Assembly (NCBI RefSeq): GCF_029892965.1
Contig: NZ_JARXWN010000002.1
Location: 124,001 to 188,000 of the forward strand
From: Dysgonomonas sp. PF1-14
GTDB lineage: Bacteria; Bacteroidota; Bacteroidia; Bacteroidales; Dysgonomonadaceae
Length of the DNA: 64,000 nucleotides
Direction of reading: 5' to 3'
The position numbers were made by a program, and so were the translations under genes. The notes under the pieces are model-generated. The model did not search any database. It worked only from the letters and a program-made list of their open reading frames with translations, and had not been told where the DNA came from. Positions within the stretch are counted from its first letter, which is position 1, and each line of letters starts with the position of its first letter. Shown one piece after another: positions 57,781-64,000 of this stretch.

Positions 57781-59106
57781 TCAGAACTGGAATCTGAGTC
57801 CTGCTCCGAGTCCGAATACGGTGTTTTTATCGGTGCGGATACTCATTGGCTGATTGTTGTCGAAGTAGTACGAAAGACGAGGCTCAACGTACAGTCCCCA
57901 ACCGTTGTAGAAGTTGTATGATGCTCCCACTGAGGCGTTAAGTGACCATTGCATGCCATTTACACTGCCTTTGTCTCGTATGTTTGACGTTTTTTCTTTG
58001 TTGACGAACATATCCTGCGAGTAGATTCCTTTAAGTCCTTTTTCGGCCATTCCACCGCCCGATATATATACGTTCCACTTCGGATTGTTCCACAGATAGA
58101 CTACCAGATTGAGCGGAACTCCCAGATAATGAATTTCCTGTTTTGCCTGATAGTATGGCGTACCGGTTTTCTTCATGGTGGTAGACAGGTATGTGTAAAC
58201 TAACCCTGTCTCTACACCTATACGTTCGTTTATATCCTTTCTCACGGTGATGCCGAAAGAGAGTGGTACTGCATGGTCAATTTCAGAGAATTCTTCTGAT
58301 TCCAGCATATTGTTAGCAAATAACAGAGATGCGCCATCGGGAGAAGATGCATCGGCACTCATATTACTGAACATAAGGTTATTTGATCCCTCTGTAGATA
58401 TCCCATTACTCGAAGATACCGAAGCGGCAAGAAGCCAGTTATTATCTGATCTTTCTTTTTCGGGTAGCAGCAGTCTTTCCGTTTTGCGGCTCTGTGCAGC
58501 ATTGCTTTTTTTGCTTTCGGATGGGGTAGACGCTTGCTTGTCAGATGTTTGCTCGTTATCCGGCAACTGTTTGTCCGGCAGAGTATTACCAACCGGAGTA
58601 TTGTCGGTAGCATTCCCCGTTATATTGTCAGCCAGATTTACAGTGTCTATAGCTGTTATAATCTGATCTATGATTGTATTGGTATCCTGCTGATCGCCGC
58701 TATTGAGTGCTATGTTATTACGGGCTGTCTGCCTGCTTATTAATGGCACCATACTCTGGTAGACAGGGGCAGCCGGAGTGATGGTTTCTATATTTTGAGT
58801 ACTTTCTTCTGTTTTCCTTTCATGTTTCGGCGGCATCACTATTTCTCCTGCTGTAATCATTTTCAGTGGGGATACATCATTGCCCTGCGAGTTGAATAGT
58901 AACGCTGATATTATAACGACTATGGAAGCTGCTGCACCCCCGATCCACCACATGAACCGCCTGTTGCCTTTCGGCTGGAGGCGTTGTTCTATTTCGTCCC
59001 AACACGCTTCATCGACAGGCATACGATAGTCTTCCAGTTTCTGCTGTATCAGCTTACTGAAATCGTCCGAAGGTTCATTATAATTTTTCAAGTCTGGCAT
59101 CTTCAT
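57781..59106 (-). CDS. Outer-membrane beta-barrel protein with anti-sigma-like N-terminus
   Basis: A 441-residue protein. The first 50 residues ('DDFSKLIQQKLEDYRMPVDEACWDEIEQRL') resemble the cytoplasmic sigma-binding segment of Bacteroidetes anti-sigma proteins. One membrane helix follows at 52-71 (MWWIGGAAASIVVIISALLF). Then comes a roughly 180-residue Pro/Thr/Asn/Ser-rich linker and a C-terminal beta-barrel (about 255-441, OMP_b-brl_2-like, ending with aromatic 'GAGLRFQF'). Its start overlaps the sigma gene by 29 bases, so translation is coupled. The design would allow a sigma-binding domain inside, a linker across the periplasm and a barrel in the outer membrane. Type known by recurrence; the mechanism is unproven. 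Confidence 0.82.
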   Translation of the reverse strand: MKMPDLKNYNEPSDDFSKLIQQKLEDYRMPVDEACWDEIEQRLQPKGNRRFMWWIGGAAASIVVIISALLFNSQGNDVSPLKMITAGEIVMPPKHERKTEESTQNIETITPAAPVYQSMVPLISRQTARNNIALNSGDQQDTNTIIDQIITAIDTVNLADNITGNATDNTPVGNTLPDKQLPDNEQTSDKQASTPSESKKSNAAQSRKTERLLLPEKERSDNNWLLAASVSSSNGISTEGSNNLMFSNMSADASSPDGASLLFANNMLESEEFSEIDHAVPLSFGITVRKDINERIGVETGLVYTYLSTTMKKTGTPYYQAKQEIHYLGVPLNLVVYLWNNPKWNVYISGGGMAEKGLKGIYSQDMFVNKEKTSNIRDKGSVNGMQWSLNASVGASYNFYNGWGLYVEPRLSYYFDNNQPMSIRTDKNTVFGLGAGLRFQF

Positions 59107-59638
59107 GCGTTATTAATGATTGCACATTTTTTTGCAGGGCTTTTCGTGCCCTGATAAATTGTGAACGAGAGGTGCTTTCTTTTATATTCAGCATTTCAGC
59201 TATTTCGGCATGTGAATAACCTTCTATGGCAAAAAGGTTGAACACAGTACGAAACCCGCTGGGAAGCCTGGCTATACAAGCCATCAGTTCTTCGGCAGAA
59301 AGCTGTTCTAAAACGGAATAATCTTTATTATCCGCCGCATCGTAGTATTCGTCGATGCTTACACTTTGCTTGAGCGTATCATTCTTGCGGAGGTGTTCGA
59401 GAGCCGTAGTTACAAAAACACGCCGTATCCATCCACCCAGCGAGCCTGTTCCGGAATACATATCTATTTTAGTAAATACTCTGATAAATCCGTCCTGAAG
59501 CAAGTCGCGAGCTGTTTCCCGGTTGTTCACATAGCGCATACATACACCCATCATGACAGGTGCGTATTGCTCGTAAATTTGTTTACGAGCCCATGATTCG
59601 CCACGTTTACATCCCGCGATTAGTAACTCTTCCTCCAT
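59078..59638 (-). CDS. ECF-type RNA polymerase sigma factor
   Basis: A 186-residue sigma factor with region 2 ('YEQYAPVMMGVCMRYVNNRETARDLLQDGFIRVF', about 23-56) and region 4 ('LPSGFRTVFNLFAIEGYSHAEIAEMLNIKESTSRSQFIRARKALQK', about 120-175). It is the upstream gene of a two-gene unit with the barrel/anti-sigma-like gene, overlapping it by 29 bases. It belongs to the RNA polymerase sigma-70 family common in Bacteroidales and likely controls envelope genes; the signal is not known. Confidence 0.93.
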   Translation of the reverse strand: MEEELLIAGCKRGESWARKQIYEQYAPVMMGVCMRYVNNRETARDLLQDGFIRVFTKIDMYSGTGSLGGWIRRVFVTTALEHLRKNDTLKQSVSIDEYYDAADNKDYSVLEQLSAEELMACIARLPSGFRTVFNLFAIEGYSHAEIAEMLNIKESTSRSQFIRARKALQKNVQSLITHEDARLEKL

Positions 59639-59792
59639 CAGCTGATACTCTCTACTTTACTTGATGCAAAATGACTGAAATAAGTTGCATCAGGGTACAA
59701 ATATTTTGATGTTAATTTAAATAAACTCTTATACAAACAAAGCCTCCTTAACGGGAAGCTTTATTTGTGAAATAAAATAAGGAGTAAAACTG

Positions 59793-60176
59793 TTATCCGT
59801 TCTCATTGATTCTTCTCAGGCGCATAACTATCTTATCAGGTTGGCTTATGTCTGTAACAGTCATTATGCTGTCTTCTATTCTGAATCTGCATATCCGTTC
59901 TTTTCCCAGTTGGTCTACCACCCTTATCTGGTCGTCTTTGATACTGTATATGCCCATAAAAGTGCTGCTCGATGTCTTTCCGTCGTTTTTTATATCCATG
60001 TAGATAGTATCTCTTTCAAACCTTAGTTCGGGCGAGCATATAGAATCGTTTGCTATAAGGAAAGACGTATCGCCCGAATCGTCGAGTTCCATCGCCCAAC
60101 GACCTGCAATAGCATGGCGTTCGCCGCATGCCATCAGTATGAATATACATAAACAACAAAAGATAAGCTTTTTCAT
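59793..60176 (-). CDS. Small lipocalin-like lipoprotein
   Basis: The ATG at 60176 begins a lipoprotein signal (MKKLIFCCLCIFILMACGE, lipobox LMAC). The product is 127 residues. The mature part starts 'IAGRWAMELDDSG' (GxW), then 'ELRFERDTIYMDIKNDG' and 'TFMGIYSIKDDQIRVVD', with a final strand 'KIVMRLRRI'. This is the lipocalin-like pattern also seen in the lipoproteins at 7232, 8865 and 37178. Ligand unknown. Confidence 0.7.
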   Translation of the reverse strand: MKKLIFCCLCIFILMACGERHAIAGRWAMELDDSGDTSFLIANDSICSPELRFERDTIYMDIKNDGKTSSSTFMGIYSIKDDQIRVVDQLGKERICRFRIEDSIMTVTDISQPDKIVMRLRRINENG

Positions 60177-60328
60177 CGTTATTTTATCAAATAAGGTGCA
60201 ATATATAAAATTATCAGACACCTTATATCATTTTTTTCTTTAGATTTGTATTCCATGAGTTTGTTTGTCCTATAGCCATTGCTTGATTTGCCCGGTTTGA
60301 AGAAGAAAGATCAAAAAACAATAAGATT

Positions 60329-60979
60329 ATGAAAACACGGATATTATTTCTACTGACTGTGATAATTTCTATGCCTGTTGTTGCTCAGGAAGGGCATAAG
60401 TTGAATACCGGAATAGATCTGTCTTTCGGAGCGCATTATTTCGATAGTAATAGAGGTAATCCGCTGGCTGCCGGAGTAAGTGTAGGCTATGAATACGATT
60501 TTATTTTCTTTTTCGGAGTCGAGGCCGGATTCAGGTTCGGAGGATTCAATCAGAAGATCAATTTTACCGATCTTAATTGGGGACTTGATCCGCTTGGAAA
60601 TAATAGTTTGGGAGGAGAGGATATATACAGGGGAACATATCTGGCACCCTATATAGCGCCTAAAATATACTTACCCATCGGCTATGATGAAAAGAAGGAC
60701 AGACCGCGCTTTATCTATCTTGAGAACAGGTTTTCATATACCCGTATGAATCTCGATCTGGATAAAATAACCGATATGCAGGGTTCTGCCCATAAGTGGC
60801 ATTTCCAGTACGAGATCAGAGCAGGATACCAGTTTCCGGTGAATGACCGATGGGCTATAAACTGCTGGCTGGGATATAATACATTCGATTTCTCAAAAGT
60901 AAAACCGGAATCTATAAAGTTTAAGAACACCACTCCGATACAACTGGGAATAGGCTTTAATTATATTTTGAAACAGTAG
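60329..60979 (+). CDS. Outer-membrane beta-barrel protein
   Basis: A 216-residue exported protein with signal peptide MKTRILFLLTVIISMPVVA. The mature sequence has eight or so amphipathic strands, e.g. 'GVSVGYEYDFIFFFGVEAGFRFGGFN', 'YLAPYIAPKIYLPIGYD' and 'KWHFQYEIRAGYQFPVNDRWAINCWLGYN', and ends in a strand with aromatic residues ('IQLGIGFNYILKQ'). This is the OMP_b-brl-like fold of small Bacteroidota barrels. Function unknown. It is followed 71 bases later by a second barrel gene, so the two are probably co-expressed. Confidence 0.8.
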   Translation: MKTRILFLLTVIISMPVVAQEGHKLNTGIDLSFGAHYFDSNRGNPLAAGVSVGYEYDFIFFFGVEAGFRFGGFNQKINFTDLNWGLDPLGNNSLGGEDIYRGTYLAPYIAPKIYLPIGYDEKKDRPRFIYLENRFSYTRMNLDLDKITDMQGSAHKWHFQYEIRAGYQFPVNDRWAINCWLGYNTFDFSKVKPESIKFKNTTPIQLGIGFNYILKQ

Positions 60980-61050
60980 ATTATCAGGCATGACCCATGT
61001 TAGTTTGCCCGTTTTCGGATCACCACTAAATTAACTAAACATCAATATCT

Positions 61051-61812
61051 ATGCTTATTAAAAAGACTTTAATTCTGTTAGCTGCTATCGTGATAGCGGG
61101 AAGCACTGTGTTTGCTCAGAAATCACTTTATTCGATGACGGTGAATGGAGCGCTTAACCTTTCGGATATGGATATAAGTAATCTGAAAACAAAGCTGAAG
61201 GCCGGATATAATTTCAATGCAACTTTCGAGTATAATCTGCCTAAGAATTTCTTTTTACAGACGGGGATCGGATTCTCTAATAAAGGAGCTAAAGTGAAAG
61301 ACCATGAATCGGGGATGATGAGGGGGAGTGAGCTTGCAACTATTATTCAGGATGAAAGAATAGATCTTAATGATACATATTATTATGCCAGTGCCGCAGA
61401 TGGAAAGTATAATACCCAATATATTACAATTCCGCTTATGGGCGGTTACAGGCTTTCAGTATCTGAGAAAATAAGGATGAATCTATCCTTAGGCCCATAT
61501 TTTGGTTATGGTATCGGGGGAAAATCAAAAACATCACAAGTGATAGCAGCAAGATCTTCATTTACAATACCCGGGAACGGGATGAATGAATCGAATGACT
61601 TTACCATAGCAGTAGGTCGGGGATATGATGTAAAATCGTTCGATATACTGAAACGCTTTGATATGGGACTGCGGGGTAATGTGGGAATAGAGTATCATCG
61701 TTTTCTGCTGAATGTAGGCTATGAATATGGCTTTATAAATCAGATAAAAGAAGGAGATGGATCGTCTTATAATATGAATTTATTTGTAGGGTTAGGGTTT
61801 CGTGTATTTTAA
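61051..61812 (+). CDS. Porin-like outer-membrane beta-barrel protein (OMP_b-brl_2 type)
   Basis: A 253-residue protein with signal peptide MLIKKTLILLAAIVIAGSTV (cut near FA-QK). The sequence has about eight to ten amphipathic strands: 'YNFNATFEYNLPKNFFLQTGIGFSNKGAKV', 'YITIPLMGGYRLSVSEKIRMNLSLGPYFGYGIGG' and a final 'NMNLFVGLGFRVF' with a C-terminal Phe, the outer-membrane targeting residue. The 'IPLM-GGY' strand is typical of the PorT-like family in Bacteroidota. Role unknown; nutrient or receptor function is possible. Confidence 0.85.
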   Translation: MLIKKTLILLAAIVIAGSTVFAQKSLYSMTVNGALNLSDMDISNLKTKLKAGYNFNATFEYNLPKNFFLQTGIGFSNKGAKVKDHESGMMRGSELATIIQDERIDLNDTYYYASAADGKYNTQYITIPLMGGYRLSVSEKIRMNLSLGPYFGYGIGGKSKTSQVIAARSSFTIPGNGMNESNDFTIAVGRGYDVKSFDILKRFDMGLRGNVGIEYHRFLLNVGYEYGFINQIKEGDGSSYNMNLFVGLGFRVF

Positions 61813-61860
61813 ATCTACATAAGATAAAGACTTCGAAATTTATAGCTTTTTTTTAATACT

Positions 61861-61909
61861 TGTAGGAGCGAATTGAAAATCGACGGAGTCAAAGATATTC
61901 GCCCCTACG
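61861..61909 (+). repeat. Dispersed GTAGGAGCGAA palindromic repeat, copy 3
   Basis: GTAGGAGCGAAT (61862-61873) and ATTCGCCCCTAC (61897-61908) are inverted arms with one mismatch around GAAAATCGACGGAGTCAAAG. The central 20-odd bases match the copy at 32807-32851. It lies after the barrel gene and could also act as a transcription terminator. Confidence 0.65.
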
Positions 61910-61969
61910 AATAATCTGAATCATTCTTTGAATTTTGGTGTGTACGACAGATTTTACCTTAAAAATAAA

Positions 61970-61998
61970 AACAGGGAGCATATCGCATGTTCCCTGTT
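61970..61998. terminator. Hairpin terminator of the threonine-degradation operon
   Basis: AACAGGGA (61970-61977) pairs with TCCCTGTT (61991-61998), with inner CAT/ATG pairing, 25 bases past the stop at 62024. Confidence 0.75.
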
Positions 61999-62023
61999 TC
62001 TGTGAAAATAGTGGTATAAAATA

Positions 62024-62983
62024 TTATTGAAGATGTATATTTCTTTCTTTCAGAACCTTTATCATGTCGGCAGTCATCTTTTCCAGATCGTACTCCGGGC
62101 TCCAGCCCCATTCCTGACGGGCACAGGTATCGTCCAATGAATTAGGCCACGAATCGGCTATCGCCTGTTTCAGCGGGTCTACATCATATTCCATAACAAA
62201 GTCAGGATAGTGCTTTTTGATAGCACTATACAGCATTTCGGGATCGAAGCTCATAGCTGCTATGTTGAACGAATTGCGGTGTATAAGTTTGTCTGGATTA
62301 GCTTCCATAATGTTGATGGCCGCATTCAGTGCATCGGGCATATACATCATGTCCATGAAAGTGCCGGCCTTTAGCGGGCAGACGAATTTTTCTTCCTTCA
62401 CAGCATTGTAATATATTTCCACAGCATAGTCGGTCGTACCGCCACCGGGATGTGTCAGATTGGATATAATTCCCGGAAAACGTACCGAGCGTGTATCAAC
62501 CTTCCAGCGGGTGTAATAGTAGTCACTGAGAAGTTCGCCCATTACTTTCGTAATACCATAGACTGTATTCGGTCGTTGTACGGTATCCTGAGGGGTCTTG
62601 TCTTTTGGCGTATCAGGCCCGAAGGCACCTATCGAACTTGGTGTGAATACAGCACAATTGAAATCGCGGGCTACATCCAGGCAGTTCATCAGGCTGCCTA
62701 CACCTACTTCCCAACCCAATTTTGGGTTTTTCTCTGCCGTTGCCGATAATATAGCAGCCAGATTGTAAATCGTATCTATATTGTATTTCTTTACCGCATC
62801 TGCTATCTGCTGTGCATCGGTAGCATCTATTTCTACAGTAGGCCCCCAATCGAAAAATCCTTCAGGATAGGGAGGTTTGTAATATCCGCAGATTACATTG
62901 CTGTCGCCGTATATTGAGCGCAGCCTGATACTTAATTCCGAGCCTATCTGGCCGGTACTACCTACAATAAGAATGTTTTTCAT
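62024..62983 (-). CDS. L-threonine 3-dehydrogenase, SDR type
   Basis: A 319-residue extended-SDR enzyme. The Rossmann motif is GSTGQIG (8-14), and the active-site pair Tyr142/Lys146 is in 'NTVYGITKVMGE'. 'FTPSSIGAFGPDTP' (113-126) and 'VDTRSVRFPGIIS' are signatures of the SDR-type threonine dehydrogenases of Bacteroidota and animals. It oxidises L-threonine to 2-amino-3-oxobutyrate with NAD+. The gene starts 15 bases after the kbl gene, which makes the next enzyme in the pathway, so the assignment is strong. Confidence 0.88.
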   Translation of the reverse strand: MKNILIVGSTGQIGSELSIRLRSIYGDSNVICGYYKPPYPEGFFDWGPTVEIDATDAQQIADAVKKYNIDTIYNLAAILSATAEKNPKLGWEVGVGSLMNCLDVARDFNCAVFTPSSIGAFGPDTPKDKTPQDTVQRPNTVYGITKVMGELLSDYYYTRWKVDTRSVRFPGIISNLTHPGGGTTDYAVEIYYNAVKEEKFVCPLKAGTFMDMMYMPDALNAAINIMEANPDKLIHRNSFNIAAMSFDPEMLYSAIKKHYPDFVMEYDVDPLKQAIADSWPNSLDDTCARQEWGWSPEYDLEKMTADMIKVLKERNIHLQ

Positions 62984-62998
62984 ACGATGACTATATTG

Positions 62999-64000
62999 TT
63001 ATTTTATTACGCCTAATTCTTTTCCTATTTTTATAAAGGCAGCGATACATTTATCCAGATGTGCTTTTTCATGTCCTGCCGATATCTGAACACGTATGCG
63101 GGCAAGTTCTTTAGGTACTACCGGATAATAGAATCCTGTAACGTAAATACCTTCATCTAATAGCTTAGAAGCCATATCCTGCGACAGCTTCGCATCGTAG
63201 AGCATAACGGCACATATAGACGACTGCGTAGGCTTGATGTCGAATCCGGCAGCTTTCATTTTTTCCACGAAGTAGTCGGTATTGCTATGCAGCTTGTCTT
63301 GCAACTCGTTGCTGCGTTCCATCATTTCAAACATCTTTATGCCTGCGCCGGCTATAGACGGTGGTATAGAGTTCGAAAACAGGTAAGGGCGCGAGCGCTG
63401 GCGCAACATATCTATTATTTCTTTCTTTCCGGTAGTGAATCCTCCGATAGCTCCACCGAACGATTTGCCCAGTGTGCCGGTAATGATCTCAACTTGTCCT
63501 TTCAAGTTGAATAGTTCGGTAGTTCCGCGTCCTGTTTTGCCAACTACTCCGGCAGAGTGCGATTCGTCTACCATTATCATGGCATCGTATTTCTGAGCCA
63601 GTTCGTATATCTTATCCAGCGGCGCTACATTGCCATCCATAGAGAATACTCCGTCGGTAACGATTATGCGGAAGCGTTGTTCCTGAGCTGCTTGCAGTTG
63701 CTTTTCCAAATCGGCCATATCTGCATTTGCATAACGGTAACGCACTGCTTTGCAGAGACGTACGCCGTCTATAATAGAGGCATGGTTAAGCGAATCGGAG
63801 ATAATAGCATCCTGATCGGTCAGCAGGGGCTCGAACACACCACCGTTAGCATCGAAGCAGGCAGCATACAGTATAGTATCTTCTGTGCCGAAGAACTTTG
63901 CGATAGCAGCCTCCAGTTGCTTGTGCAGGTCTTGTGTCCCACAGATGAAACGTACCGACGACATACCGAATCCGCGCGAATCCATCGCCTGTTTCGCAGC
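62999..64000 (-). CDS. kbl: 2-amino-3-ketobutyrate CoA ligase (glycine C-acetyltransferase), 5' part cut by window edge
   Basis: The reading frame is open to the right edge, and about 60 residues of the N-terminus are missing compared with the usual 395. The visible part (about 333 residues) begins in 'AAKQAMDSRGFGMSSVRFICGTQ', the family signature. The PLP-binding Lys is in 'ITGTLGKSFGGAIGGF'; Asp and His of the PLP site occur in 'IMVDESHSAGVVG'. The enzyme splits 2-amino-3-oxobutyrate with CoA into glycine and acetyl-CoA. It precedes threonine dehydrogenase on the minus strand, forming a threonine-to-glycine operon. Confidence 0.95.
   Translation of the reverse strand, partial: AAKQAMDSRGFGMSSVRFICGTQDLHKQLEAAIAKFFGTEDTILYAACFDANGGVFEPLLTDQDAIISDSLNHASIIDGVRLCKAVRYRYANADMADLEKQLQAAQEQRFRIIVTDGVFSMDGNVAPLDKIYELAQKYDAMIMVDESHSAGVVGKTGRGTTELFNLKGQVEIITGTLGKSFGGAIGGFTTGKKEIIDMLRQRSRPYLFSNSIPPSIAGAGIKMFEMMERSNELQDKLHSNTDYFVEKMKAAGFDIKPTQSSICAVMLYDAKLSQDMASKLLDEGIYVTGFYYPVVPKELARIRVQISAGHEKAHLDKCIAAFIKIGKELGVIK

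Overview
The window looks like chromosomal DNA of a member of the Bacteroidota, order Bacteroidales, and most probably a Dysgonomonas-like organism (family level is inferred from gene content only). Evidence: about 40% GC by eye; many small secreted lipoproteins with a Cys lipobox; paired ECF sigma and anti-sigma genes; outer-membrane beta-barrel and TonB-type proteins; and repeated TAnnTTTG promoter boxes, the -7 element typical of Bacteroidota. No rRNA, tRNA, CRISPR array or complete prophage was found.

Layout. 0-10 kb: an orphan phage-like HTH protein, an arginine deiminase-fold enzyme, an SDR protein, several small secreted or lipoproteins, a GNAT acetyltransferase and a zinc-ribbon protein, interspersed with small palindromic repeats. 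9.6-17.4 kb: YccF, a secreted protein, a large polytopic membrane protein, then the LOG-bcp-recA gene run. 17.4-21.7 kb, minus strand: an ECF sigma/anti-sigma/DUF4252 operon and a four-gene run (unknown, acyltransferase, omega-amidase, META lipoprotein). 21.8-26.2 kb: glycogen synthase (GT3 type) and alpha-glucan phosphorylase. 26.3-44.3 kb: a segment bracketed by two inverted copies of a GC-rich, apparently non-coding repeat of about 560-575 bp. It carries a TonB-domain protein, an AI-2E family exporter, a DMT exporter, a TonB-receptor-like gene broken by two in-frame stops, an NhaC antiporter, a PspC-PadR-PspC operon, a pirin, a miniature inverted-repeat element, a DUF1287 protein, a TPR lipoprotein and an MBL-fold hydrolase. 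44.7-56.4 kb: glmS, a secreted Hint-like protein, a thioesterase, an ABC transporter/GntR operon, an AraC regulator, catalase, a YtxH protein, a LexA/S24-type repressor and an AcpH-like protein. 56.4-61.8 kb: an LVIVD-repeat lipoprotein, an ECF sigma factor overlapping a gene for a protein with an anti-sigma-like N-terminus, one membrane helix and a C-terminal outer-membrane barrel, and two further barrel proteins. 62.0-64.0 kb: threonine degradation, with an SDR-type threonine dehydrogenase and the 5'-truncated kbl gene running off the window.

How the genes work together. The clear functional units are glycogen metabolism, DNA repair and peroxide defence (recA with bcp, and separately catalase), envelope stress sensing (two ECF systems and two PspC proteins), amino-sugar synthesis (glmS) and threonine catabolism. 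The least explained structures are: the large inverted repeat pair; two miniature elements with 18-bp terminal repeats and 3-bp TNA flanking repeats; a receptor gene with two TAA codons in an otherwise intact frame; and the sigma factor paired with a possible two-membrane anti-sigma/beta-barrel protein.
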